Position numbers and translations under genes: made by a program
Notes under the pieces: model-generated
Told to the model about the DNA's origin: nothing
What the model saw: the letters and a program-made list of their open reading frames with translations, nothing else
The model's database searches: none
DNA from: Mesorhizobium sp.
GTDB taxonomy: Bacteria > Pseudomonadota > Alphaproteobacteria > Rhizobiales > Rhizobiaceae
Length of the DNA stretch: 64,000 nt
Direction: 5' to 3'
NCBI GenBank assembly: GCA_004020875.1
Contig: SAPZ01000018.1
Span: 62,001 to 126,000 of the forward strand
Part shown: piece by piece, positions 42,167-50,342 of the stretch
How positions within the stretch are numbered: position 1 is the stretch's first letter
Layout of the letters: each line of letters begins with the position of its first letter

Positions 42167-42324
42167 AACAAGGGGATGACATCTTCTTTCGGCTCGCTGG
42201 TCCAGCGGACGGAAATTTCAAAGCCAAGCCATGATGCGCCAAATCCGTCTCTGGCGAAACCTTTGCCAAAGCCCATAATCGCGATTGGCGCGCCTGCCAC
42301 GGTGCGAAGAGGGGAGTTCGAGCG

Positions 42325-43935
42325 ATGTCCGAATTGACGATTTCACGCCGCGGCCTGCTGGCCGGTTCGGCCCTGCTACTGGTCTCGACCGCGCTGCCAG
42401 CCATTGGCTTTGCCCAGACGCCCAAGAAGGGCGGCCGCCTGGTGCTGGCCGCCGATTCCGAACCGCGCAATCTGAACCCGGCAATCGTTGCATCGAACGG
42501 CGTCTTCTTCATCTCCAGCAAGATCGTCGAGGCGCTGGCCGAAGCCTCCTTCGACGGCAAGGACGGGCTTCAGCCGCGACTCGCCCTTTCCTGGGAAGGC
42601 GCTGCCGACGGCCTGTCGGTGACCTTCAAGCTGCGTGACGGCGTCAAATGGCATGACGGCAAACCCTTCAGCTCCGCTGACGTCGCCTTCTCCGCGCTGC
42701 AGATCTGGAAGCCGCTGCAGAATCTCGGCCGCACGGTGTTCAAGGATTTGGAGGCCGTCGACACGCCGGACGAGCTGACGGCCGTTTTCAAATTCGCCAA
42801 GCCGACGCCGTTCCAGCTGATCCGCAACGCGCTGCCGGCGCTGTCGAGCGTCGTGCCGAAGCACCTTTATGAAAACGGCAAGATCGAGGACAACCCGGCC
42901 AACAACGCGCCGGTCGGCACCGGCCCATTCAAATTCGCCGAATACAAGGCAGGCCAATATTACCGGCTGACCAGGAACGACGCCTATTGGGGCAAGGACG
43001 AGCCCTATCTCGACGAGATCGTCTACCAGGTGCTCCCCGATCGCACATCTGCGGCGGCCGCGCTGGAAGCGGAAGAGATCCAGCTCGCCGCCTTCTCCGC
43101 CGTGCCGCTCGCCGACCTCGACCGCATCTCCAAGGTGCCGGGCTTGAAGGTCATCACCAAGGGCTATGAGGGGTTGACCTACCAGCTTGTCGTCGAGATC
43201 AACCACCGCCGCAAGGAACTGGCCGACCTCAAGGTGCGGCAGGCAATCGCCCATGCCATCGACAAGGATTTCGTCGTCAAGACGATCTTCCTCGGCTATG
43301 CCGCGACCGCCACCGGCCCGGTGCCGAAGAGCGACCCACAATTCTACACAGCCGACGTGCCGACCTATCCTTTCGACGTCGCCAAGGCCAATGCGCTGCT
43401 GGACGAAGCCGGCTACAAGCGCGCCGACGACGGCAAGCGCTTCGCGCTGAAGCTGCTGCCGGCGCCCTATTTCAACGAGACGAAGCAGTTCGGCGACTAC
43501 CTGCGCCAGGCGCTCGCGGCAATCGGCATCGACGCCGAGATCGTCAACAATGACTCGGCCGCCCACATCAAGGCCGTCTACACCGACCATGCCTTCGACC
43601 TCGCCGTAGGCCCGCCCGTGTTCCGCGGCGACCCGGCGATCTCGACCACCATCCTAGTGCAGAGCGGCATTCCGGACGGCGTGCCCTTCTCCAACCAGGG
43701 CGGCTACAAGAACGCCGATCTCGACGCGCTGATCGTCAAGGCATCCGAGACGCTCGATACATTGGCCCGCACCGGGCTCTACAAGGAGTTCCAGAAGAAG
43801 GTGGCCGCCGATCTGCCGCTGATCAACGTCGCCGAATGGAGCTTCATCTCCGTCGCGCGCGACACCGTCGGCAACATCGCCAACAACCCGCGCTGGGCGG
43901 TGTCGAACTGGGCGGACACTTATTTGGCGGGTTGA
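42325..43935 (+). CDS. Peptide/opine-type ABC substrate-binding protein (family 5)
   Basis: 536 residues. A twin-Arg type leader (TISRRGLLAGSALLLVSTALPAIGFAQ) precedes the SBP_bac_5 domain: GGRLVLAADSEPRNLNPAI, GLSVTFKLRDGVKWHDGKPFSSADV and FNETKQFGDYLRQALAAIGID are family blocks. It should bind oligopeptides, opines or similar N-containing compounds. First gene of the five-gene transporter unit. Its Tat-like leader may signal folding before export. Confidence 0.92.
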   Translation: MSELTISRRGLLAGSALLLVSTALPAIGFAQTPKKGGRLVLAADSEPRNLNPAIVASNGVFFISSKIVEALAEASFDGKDGLQPRLALSWEGAADGLSVTFKLRDGVKWHDGKPFSSADVAFSALQIWKPLQNLGRTVFKDLEAVDTPDELTAVFKFAKPTPFQLIRNALPALSSVVPKHLYENGKIEDNPANNAPVGTGPFKFAEYKAGQYYRLTRNDAYWGKDEPYLDEIVYQVLPDRTSAAAALEAEEIQLAAFSAVPLADLDRISKVPGLKVITKGYEGLTYQLVVEINHRRKELADLKVRQAIAHAIDKDFVVKTIFLGYAATATGPVPKSDPQFYTADVPTYPFDVAKANALLDEAGYKRADDGKRFALKLLPAPYFNETKQFGDYLRQALAAIGIDAEIVNNDSAAHIKAVYTDHAFDLAVGPPVFRGDPAISTTILVQSGIPDGVPFSNQGGYKNADLDALIVKASETLDTLARTGLYKEFQKKVAADLPLINVAEWSFISVARDTVGNIANNPRWAVSNWADTYLAG

Positions 43936-44020
43936 TCCCCGCACTTGCGGATCGGCAGTCGGGGTGCTCAGCTTCGAGAATGAGAGTTCCTTCGCGCCCC
44001 CCGTGCAGCGTCCTTTCGCC

Positions 44021-45007
44021 ATGACCCGCGCCCTCCGCCTCCTTCGCCGCCGTCTCGTCGGCAGCGCCTTCGTGCTTCTCATCGTCGTCATCGGCAGCTT
44101 CCTTCTTCTCGAAGCCGCCCCCGGCGACGCGGTCGATGCCTATATCGTCTCGACCGGCGGCGATGCGGGCATGATCGAATTGCTGCGCCATCGTTGGGGC
44201 CTCGACCAGTCGGAGCTCACTCGCCTCGCCAACTACCTTTGGGCCTTGCTGCATCTCGATCTCGGCCAATCGGTCACTTTCTCCCGGCCGATCAGCGACA
44301 TCATCCTCGAACGCCTGCCGACCACACTGATCCTGATGGGCAGCGCCACCGCGCTTTCCTTCGGTCTCGGCTCAGCGCTCGGCATCTATGCCGGCGCGCG
44401 GCCCGGCAGCTTCCGCGACCGCTTCCTCTCGATCGGCTCGCTGGCGCTCTATGCCGTGCCCGGCTTCTGGCTCGGCCTCGTGCTGATCGTCGTCTTTGCC
44501 GTTGATTTGCGCTGGCTGCCGATCGGCGGCATCGAGACCATCGCCTCCGGCAAAACCGGGTTTTCACGCGCCGCCGACGTCGCCACCCATCTCGTGCTGC
44601 CGGTGTCGGCGCTCGGCTTCATTTATCTCGCGCTTTACCTGCGCATGATGCGCGCCGGCATGGCAGAGGCATGGCGGCAGGATTTCGTGCTCGCTGCCCG
44701 CGCCAGGGGCCTGCCCCGCCGGCGCATCGTGCTCGCGCATGTTGCCCGCAACGCGCTCTTGCCGCTAATCACCATGCTCGGCCTGCAATCGGCGCAGATG
44801 CTGGGCGGCAGCGTCGTAATCGAAAGCGTCTTTGCCGTGCCCGGCCTCGGCCGGCTGGCGCAGGAAGCCGTCGCCGGGCGCGATACGCCGCTGCTCCTCG
44901 GCATCATCCTGGTCAGCGCCGTTCTCGTCATCGCCATCAACCTTCTGGTCGATCTCGCCTACGCTGTCCTCGATCCGCGCGTCGGCGCCGGCGAGGCGAG
45001 CGCATGA
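44021..45007 (+). CDS. Peptide/opine ABC permease (DppB type)
   Basis: 328 residues. First helix about 11-30 (VGSAFVLLIVVIGSFLLLEAAPGD, the DppB entry block), then the long first periplasmic loop and five more helices; the EAA loop reads DFVLAARARGLPRRRIVLAHVARNALLP. ATG 44021 gives the family N-terminus; a GTG at 43964 would add 19 residues. ATGA overlap with the next permease gene. Confidence 0.9.
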   Translation: MTRALRLLRRRLVGSAFVLLIVVIGSFLLLEAAPGDAVDAYIVSTGGDAGMIELLRHRWGLDQSELTRLANYLWALLHLDLGQSVTFSRPISDIILERLPTTLILMGSATALSFGLGSALGIYAGARPGSFRDRFLSIGSLALYAVPGFWLGLVLIVVFAVDLRWLPIGGIETIASGKTGFSRAADVATHLVLPVSALGFIYLALYLRMMRAGMAEAWRQDFVLAARARGLPRRRIVLAHVARNALLPLITMLGLQSAQMLGGSVVIESVFAVPGLGRLAQEAVAGRDTPLLLGIILVSAVLVIAINLLVDLAYAVLDPRVGAGEASA

Positions 45008-45834
45008 AGCGCCTGCGCCGTCTCTTGCACACGCCGGAAGCGATCGCGGGCGCGCTTATTCTCGCCTTGCTGATCGCGATGGCGCTGGCCGCGCCACTGC
45101 TGTTTCCTGGCGACCCGCAGGCCATCGCCGGACCGGCGCTGCTACCGCCGTTCCGGGACTGGTCGCTGCCGCTCGGCACCGATCGGCTCGGGCGCGACGT
45201 GCTGGCCGAGCTCGTTCATGGCGCCCGTACCTCGCTGGCGGTCGGCCTGGCGGCGGCTGCCGCGGCGCTCCTGATCGGCGCGGTGGTCGGTACTTTGGCG
45301 GGCTTTGCCGGTGGCCTGATCGACGAAGTGCTGATGCGCATGACCGACGCCTTCCAGACCGTGCCAAGCTTCCTGCTGGCGCTCGCCTTCGTCAGCATCG
45401 TCGGGCCGTCGCTCGGCGTCGTCGTCGCCGCGATCGCGATTAGCGCCTGGACCGGGCCGGCGCGCGTCGCCCGCGCGGAAGTGCTGTCGATCCGCGAACG
45501 CGACTATGTCGCCGGCGCCCGCGTCATCGGCATGCACCCGCTGGGGATCGCGTTTCGCGAGGTGCTGCCCAATGCCTTGCCGCCGGTGCTGGCGCTGTCG
45601 TCGGTGATCGTCGCGGCCGCGATCCTCACAGAAGCGGCGCTCTCCTTCCTCGGCCTCGGCGACCCCAACCGCGTCACCTGGGGCAGCATGATCGCCGAAG
45701 GCCGCACGGTGCTGCGCACCGCGCCGTTTCTGTCGATCGTTCCGGGCGTAGCGCTCGTGCTGACGGTGCTTGGCGTCTACCTTGCCGGCGAAGGTGTGGT
45801 GGAGAGCACCGCGGTGCGCAGGAGCCTGTCATGA
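45004..45834 (+). CDS. Peptide/opine ABC permease (DppC type)
   Basis: 276 residues. SLPLGTDRLGRDVLAELVHGARTSL is the DppC hallmark before the permease core, and the EAA loop reads DYVAGARVIGMHPLGIAFREVLPNALP; SFLGLGDPNRVTWGSMIAEGR is near the C-terminus. It overlaps both neighbours by ATGA. Confidence 0.92.
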   Translation: MKRLRRLLHTPEAIAGALILALLIAMALAAPLLFPGDPQAIAGPALLPPFRDWSLPLGTDRLGRDVLAELVHGARTSLAVGLAAAAAALLIGAVVGTLAGFAGGLIDEVLMRMTDAFQTVPSFLLALAFVSIVGPSLGVVVAAIAISAWTGPARVARAEVLSIRERDYVAGARVIGMHPLGIAFREVLPNALPPVLALSSVIVAAAILTEAALSFLGLGDPNRVTWGSMIAEGRTVLRTAPFLSIVPGVALVLTVLGVYLAGEGVVESTAVRRSLS

Positions 45835-46844
45835 CGGCGCTGCTTTCCATTCGCGATCTCTCGGTGGCCTATCGGCGCGATGGTGTCGAGGTGCCGGCGC
45901 TGAAAGGTGTGAGCCTGGACGTTCTCGAAGGCGAGCGCCTGGCGATCATCGGCGAAAGCGGTTCTGGCAAGAGCACGCTAGCGCTGGCGCTTGCGGGATT
46001 GTTGGCGATGGGTACCGAGATTGGCGGGATGATTGAGTGGTCAGCAAGCCAATCACAGACGCCTCGTTCCTTCGCACCCCTCTCTGGCCTGCCGGCCATC
46101 TCCCCCGCAAGGGGGGAGATTGGCAGCTTCGCCGACGGCTCCTCTCCTGCAACTCTGGAAATTAGCAAAAGCAGCGATGACGGCTCAATCTCCCCCCTTG
46201 CGGGGGAGATGCCCGGCAGGGCAGAGGGGGGTGTGCCGGAACGCCGACCGTCCGCGATCGGCAACACACAGGCCCCCCTCCTCGGCAGCGACATCGGCTT
46301 CGTCTTCCAGGACCCCTCCTCCAGTCTCGACCCGGTCATGCCAATCGGCAAGCAGATCGCCGAGGTCGCGCACACCCATCTCGGCCCCGGCTGGAAAGGC
46401 GCCTACGCCAAGGCCAAAACCCTCCTCGAACGCGTCCGCCTACCCAATCCCGACGCCACTATCCACGCCTACCCCCACCAGCTCTCCGGCGGGCAGAAGC
46501 AGCGCGTGGCGATCGCCGCGGCAATCGCCGCCGGACCGAAACTCCTGATCGCCGACGAAGCGACCAGCGCGCTCGACACCATCGTCCAGGCCGAGATCGT
46601 CGCCCTGATCCGCAGGCTGGTCAGCGAGGACGGCATGACGCTCATCTTCATCAGCCACGACATCGCGCTTGCCGCTTCGCTTGCCGATCGCATCGCGGTG
46701 CTGCGCCATGGCGAACTGATCGAACTCGGCGAGACCAGTCAAATCGTCAACGCGCCGCAGCAAGCCTATACGCGCGCCCTGCTCGACGCTCATCTTGGCC
46801 TCAACGCCGAGCCTCTGCTTGACCGACAGGACACCTCGGCATGA
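45831..46844 (+). CDS. Peptide/opine ABC ATPase (DppD type) with an in-frame palindromic repeat insertion
   Basis: 337 residues. Walker A GESGSGKST (41-49), Q-loop GFVFQDPSSSLDPV (Gln 160), signature LSGGQKQRVAIAAAI, Walker B LLIADEATSALD and His-loop LIFISHDIALAA are all intact. The Lys47-to-Gln160 distance (113) is about 60 longer than in normal DppD/OppD proteins because residues about 74-147 are encoded by a palindromic repeat (46075-46233) and its edges. The insert gives low-complexity text such as SGLPAISPARGEIG and ISPLAGEMPGRAEGG. Frame is kept, and the gene remains coupled by ATGA at both ends, so it is probably still made. Whether the ATPase works is not known. Confidence 0.88.
   Translation: MTALLSIRDLSVAYRRDGVEVPALKGVSLDVLEGERLAIIGESGSGKSTLALALAGLLAMGTEIGGMIEWSASQSQTPRSFAPLSGLPAISPARGEIGSFADGSSPATLEISKSSDDGSISPLAGEMPGRAEGGVPERRPSAIGNTQAPLLGSDIGFVFQDPSSSLDPVMPIGKQIAEVAHTHLGPGWKGAYAKAKTLLERVRLPNPDATIHAYPHQLSGGQKQRVAIAAAIAAGPKLLIADEATSALDTIVQAEIVALIRRLVSEDGMTLIFISHDIALAASLADRIAVLRHGELIELGETSQIVNAPQQAYTRALLDAHLGLNAEPLLDRQDTSA
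46075..46233. repeat. Mosaic palindromic repeat, copy C, inside a coding sequence
   Basis: The arms CACCCC...CTGGCCTGCCGGCCATCTCC and its inverse ending GGCAGGGCAGAGGGGGGTG, with hairpins on CTCCCCC/GGGGGAG, match copies A (8405-8573) and B (27778-27931). Here the element has inserted within the DppD-type ATPase gene between Walker A and the Q-loop and is translated as about 53 codons. Confidence 0.88.
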
Positions 46845-47617
46845 GCGTGCTTGCCGTCTCCAATCTCACCAAGCGCTACCATCGCGGCGGCAAGCCTTTC
46901 GCGGCTGTCGACGACGTGTCCTTCGAGATCGGTCCGGCGGAGACGCTGGCGCTCGCCGGCCCCTCCGGCAGCGGCAAATCGACGATCGCAAGGCTGGTGC
47001 TGCGGCTGATCGAGCCCGATGCCGGCCGCATAGACTTCGAAGACGCAGATTTCCTCACTATGTCAGGCGCCGCTTTGCGCGCCCGTCGTGCCCGCCTGCA
47101 AATGGTGTTTCAGGATCCGCTCGCCGCCTTCAATCCCCGCGCCACCGTCGCGCGCGTGCTCAACGACCCCTTGCGCGTCCATGGCATCGCCCCGCGTGCC
47201 GACCGTCCACGCCGCATCGCAGCGCTTTTGGAGCGCGTCGGCCTCGACGCCGGCCTTGCCCAGCGCGCCATCCACGAGATTTCCGGCGGCCAGCGCCAGC
47301 GCGTCGCGATCGCTCGCGCCATCGCCACGCGGCCGTCGCTGATCGTGCTCGATGAGGCGGTGTCGGCGCTCGATGTTTCGGTGCGCGGCCAGATCCTGGA
47401 ATTGCTGCTCGACCTGCAACGGCAGGAACGCATCGCCTATCTGTTCATTTCCCATGACCTCGGCGTCATCCGCGCCGTGGCGCACCGCATCTTCATCCTC
47501 GATGCCGGCCGGATCGCGGAGAGCGGCGATGCCCGCGCCGTCATCGCCTACCCGCAATCATCGGTCGGCAAGGCATTGGTAGCAGCCATGCCGAAACTGG
47601 TCAGAGACCGACCATGA
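46841..47617 (+). CDS. Peptide/opine ABC ATPase (DppF type)
   Basis: 258 residues: Walker A GPSGSGKST (about 41-49), Q-loop QMVFQDPLAAFNPR, signature ISGGQRQRVAIARAI, Walker B LIVLDEAVSALD, His-loop LFISHDLGVIRAV. It ends shortly after the His-loop region, shorter than oligopeptide ATPases with the C-terminal HPY extension, as is usual for opine/nickel-type systems. The last codons and stop lie in a repeat (47612-47656). Confidence 0.92.
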   Translation: MSVLAVSNLTKRYHRGGKPFAAVDDVSFEIGPAETLALAGPSGSGKSTIARLVLRLIEPDAGRIDFEDADFLTMSGAALRARRARLQMVFQDPLAAFNPRATVARVLNDPLRVHGIAPRADRPRRIAALLERVGLDAGLAQRAIHEISGGQRQRVAIARAIATRPSLIVLDEAVSALDVSVRGQILELLLDLQRQERIAYLFISHDLGVIRAVAHRIFILDAGRIAESGDARAVIAYPQSSVGKALVAAMPKLVRDRP

Positions 47618-47656
47618 TCCCGCAAAGTGGCAACCGGTTTGCGGACAAGATCATGG
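47612..47656. repeat. Palindromic repeat at the ATPase stop codon
   Basis: CCATGATC (47612-47619) with GATCATGG (47649-47656) and inner CGCAAA/TTTGCG form a dyad. It contains the TGA stop (47615-47617) of the DppF-type gene. A common rhizobial intergenic repeat; it may also act as an intercistronic hairpin. Confidence 0.7.
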
Positions 47657-47681
47657 TCAAACAACAAAATCAGGACTCCTC

Positions 47682-48185
47682 ATGACCGACCCCGCAGCCA
47701 AAGCCGAAAAGCTGTCGCGCGAACTCGATTCCGCCTTCCGCAACCGGGCCGACCTCTATCGCCTGTTCCTCGACGAGCTGACCGCCGAGCTCGGCGCGGA
47801 GAAGGCCGAGGCGGTGATGATCCGCAGCATCGAGAAGCGCGGCCGGGAAGTGGCGGCAGCCGCTTTCGCCGCATTCGGTCCAAACGACGCGCCGGCGATC
47901 GGCGAGGCGTTCCTCGCCGTCAGTCCGGATGGCGGGCGCATGTATCCGACCCATGTCGAGCGCGGGCCGGACCACATCGCCTTCAAGGTCAAGCGCTGCC
48001 CGCTGAAGGACGCCTGGGTCGAGGCCGGTGTCGGCGAGGAGAAACTCGCCACGCTCTGCCGCATCGCCGGCGCCTTCGACCGCGGCCTGTTCGAGGCGAC
48101 CGGCGTGCGTTTCGACAATGTCACCTGGACGCCGGGCCACGGCTCCGGCTGCTGCCATATCGCATTGACCAACCGCGACGCTTAA
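47682..48185 (+). CDS. L-2-amino-thiazoline-4-carboxylate (ATC) hydrolase-like protein
   Basis: 167 residues. KRCPLKDAWVEAG, LCRIAGAFDRGLFEATGVRF, TWTPGHGSGCCHIAL are the conserved Cys/His blocks of the ATC hydrolase family (PF14196). The named member converts ATC to N-carbamoyl-cysteine in L-cysteine production, but many homologues have other roles. It follows the transporter genes on the same strand with a 64-bp gap, so an enzyme acting on the imported compound is a fair inference. Confidence 0.75.
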   Translation: MTDPAAKAEKLSRELDSAFRNRADLYRLFLDELTAELGAEKAEAVMIRSIEKRGREVAAAAFAAFGPNDAPAIGEAFLAVSPDGGRMYPTHVERGPDHIAFKVKRCPLKDAWVEAGVGEEKLATLCRIAGAFDRGLFEATGVRFDNVTWTPGHGSGCCHIALTNRDA

Positions 48186-48193
48186 CCGATTAT

Positions 48194-48979
48194 CTATTCG
48201 GCAAAGACGTGCAGCTCGCCGCCCGCTTCGTCGACGGCGTCGCGCAGCTCCGTTGCCGGCTCGCTGTCGGTGACGATGTCTGAAATCTCGCTCAGCGCGC
48301 ACACCAGCTCCAGGCCGCTGCGGCCGAACTTGTCGTTGGTAACGACAAGCATCGTCGACAGCGATCGCCTCATCATCGCCCGCTTCACTGCCGCCGCGCC
48401 CGAGATCATGTCGCTCGGCCCTTCAGCGTTCAGCGCCGAAGCGCCGATGATGGCGACGTCGGCATTGTAGCGGCGCACGAATTCAACCGTGTCCTCGCCA
48501 AGCACCGCGGCCTCGCGGCTGTCATAGGTGCCGGGGCAGAGGATGACACGGAAGCCGGGATTGGCACCGGCCACCGAGGCGACGCCGATTGAGTTGGTGA
48601 TGATCGTCAGGTCCCGGCCGTGCTGCGAGAGGCTGCGCGCCACCTCGTAGGTGGTCGATCCGCCATCAATCATCACGATCGAGCCTTTCTCGACCAGTCC
48701 GGCCGCGCCACGCCCAATGCGGGCCCGCTCCTCGACCAAGGTAAGGCCGCGTTCGGCAATCACCGGTTCCGATGTCACCAGCGAAATGGTGGCGCCGCCA
48801 TAGGTGCGGTTGAGGAGTCCCGCCTCGCCGAGCTCGATGAGATCGCGGCGGATGGTCTCGCCGGCGACGCCGATGCGGCGCGCAAGCTTCGAGATGCGGA
48901 TCGAGGCGGAGCGCCGGACCTCCGACAGGATCAGTTCGTGTCGCTCCTTCTTCGTCAGTCGGCCCGGCTCGATATTCAT
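48194..48979 (-). CDS. DeoR-family sugar-metabolism regulator
   Basis: 261 residues. The helix-turn-helix (about 20-60) reads IRISKLARRIGVAGETIRRDLIELGEAGLLNRTYGGA, the DeoR signature. The C-terminal sensor domain has DGGSTTYEVARSL, VTNDKFGRSGLELVC and other phosphosugar-binding blocks. It converges with the ATC-hydrolase-like gene and lies downstream of the polyamine oxidase gene on the same strand, 62 bp apart. Target genes unknown. Confidence 0.88.
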   Translation of the reverse strand: MNIEPGRLTKKERHELILSEVRRSASIRISKLARRIGVAGETIRRDLIELGEAGLLNRTYGGATISLVTSEPVIAERGLTLVEERARIGRGAAGLVEKGSIVMIDGGSTTYEVARSLSQHGRDLTIITNSIGVASVAGANPGFRVILCPGTYDSREAAVLGEDTVEFVRRYNADVAIIGASALNAEGPSDMISGAAAVKRAMMRRSLSTMLVVTNDKFGRSGLELVCALSEISDIVTDSEPATELRDAVDEAGGELHVFAE

Positions 48980-49041
48980 TGCCCTTCCTTCTCGCTTCCC
49001 GGCGCGGAGACATTAGTCACGCCGGGGAAAGGAAACCAGCG

Positions 49042-50340
49042 TCAGTGTCTGAGCCGATCGCGCATCGCGTACCACAACATGCCGAGCACATAGAGCGGTC
49101 CGCGCAACGCGGTGCCACCTGGGAAGGGCAGCGGCGTCAGCGTCGAGAAAAGGTCGAGCCGCGAGGCATCGCCCGTGATCGCTTCCGCCAAGAGCTTGCC
49201 CGACAGCGTCGACAGGATGACGCCCTTGCCGGAATAGCCATGCGCGAAATAGACCTCGCCATAGTGTCCGACATGCGGCAGGCGCGACGTCGTCACCGAC
49301 ACCAGCCCGCCCCAGGCATGGTCGATGCGGCAGCCCCTGAGCTGCGGAAAAGTCTTTTCCATATGGGGCCGCACGAAGCCGGCGATGTCGGCAGGCGGGG
49401 ACGGCGTGTAGCGCTCGCCGCCCCCGAACAGCAGGCGGCCGTCCGCCGACATGCGGTAGTAATTAACGACGAACAGCGTGTCCGAGACCGCGACATTGGC
49501 CGGGATGACATTGCGCTCACCCAGAGGCTCGGTGGCGACGATATAGTTGCCGACCGGCATGATGCGACTGTTGACGCGCGGCTCCAATCCCTTGAGCAGC
49601 GCATCGCCGGCCAGCACCACATACCTGGCGCGGACAGAGCCCTTGTCGGTGAACGCCCGGATTGAAGGCTCGCGCTCCAGCCGGACGGCCACCGAATTCT
49701 CGTGGATGACGACGCCGGCGCCAACCGCTGCGCGGGCGAGCCCCAGCGTGTAGTTGAGCGGGTGCATATGGCCGCCGAGCCTTTCATAGACCGCGCCTTG
49801 ATAGGGCGTGTCGACCATCTGCCGCGCCTCAGCCGCCGACAGGATCTCGACATCGGTGAACTTCATCACCTTGGCAAGGCATTCGGCCTCTTCCTCGAAG
49901 TCGCGCACATCCGAAGTGCTGACGGCGCCGACCAGATGACCGGTCTGGCGCAAATCGCATTGGATGCCGTGGCGCTCGATGATGTCGAGCACCAGCCCGC
50001 GTGCCTCGAAAGCCAGGTCGAACAGCGCCTTCGCCCGTTCCGGCCCGAACGTCTTGACCAACCCTTTGGCCCCCTTGCGCAGGCCGGGGATCATCTGGCC
50101 GCCATTGCGGCCCGAGGCGCCCCAGCCGATCTTGCCGCCTTCGAGCAGCACCACCTTAAGGCCACGCTCGGCCGCATGCAGCGCCGCCGAAAGGCCGGTG
50201 CAGCCGCCGCCCACCACCACCAGGTCGGCCTCGACATCGCCGGCGAGCGCCGGATGGTCGGGCGCCGGATTGGCGGTGGCGACATAATAGGATTTGCCGA
50301 TGTCGAGACCGGAATTGAAACCTGTCGAACGCAAGGCCAT
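49042..50340 (-). CDS. FAD-dependent oxidoreductase (gamma-glutamylputrescine oxidase-like, DAO family)
   Basis: 432 residues. FAD-binding start ADLVVVGGGCTGLSAALHAAERGLKVVLLE (GxGxxG), followed by IGWGASGRNGGQMIPG, the DAO/PuuB-like block; C-terminal HVGHYGEVYFAHGYSGKGVILSTLSGKLLAEAI is typical of PuuB/OrdL proteins. Neighbouring GS-type ligase gene and polyamine transporter support oxidation of gamma-glutamylputrescine or a related compound. ATG 50340; a GTG overlapping the upstream stop (GTGA) is possible. Confidence 0.85.
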   Translation of the reverse strand: MALRSTGFNSGLDIGKSYYVATANPAPDHPALAGDVEADLVVVGGGCTGLSAALHAAERGLKVVLLEGGKIGWGASGRNGGQMIPGLRKGAKGLVKTFGPERAKALFDLAFEARGLVLDIIERHGIQCDLRQTGHLVGAVSTSDVRDFEEEAECLAKVMKFTDVEILSAAEARQMVDTPYQGAVYERLGGHMHPLNYTLGLARAAVGAGVVIHENSVAVRLEREPSIRAFTDKGSVRARYVVLAGDALLKGLEPRVNSRIMPVGNYIVATEPLGERNVIPANVAVSDTLFVVNYYRMSADGRLLFGGGERYTPSPPADIAGFVRPHMEKTFPQLRGCRIDHAWGGLVSVTTSRLPHVGHYGEVYFAHGYSGKGVILSTLSGKLLAEAITGDASRLDLFSTLTPLPFPGGTALRGPLYVLGMLWYAMRDRLRH

Positions 50341-50342
50341 GA

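Noticed and set aside
46075..46233. Reading the ATPase insertion as a pseudogene-making event
   Set aside because: The frame is kept, all ABC motifs are intact and both ATGA couplings remain, so the gene is called as coding with an insertion.
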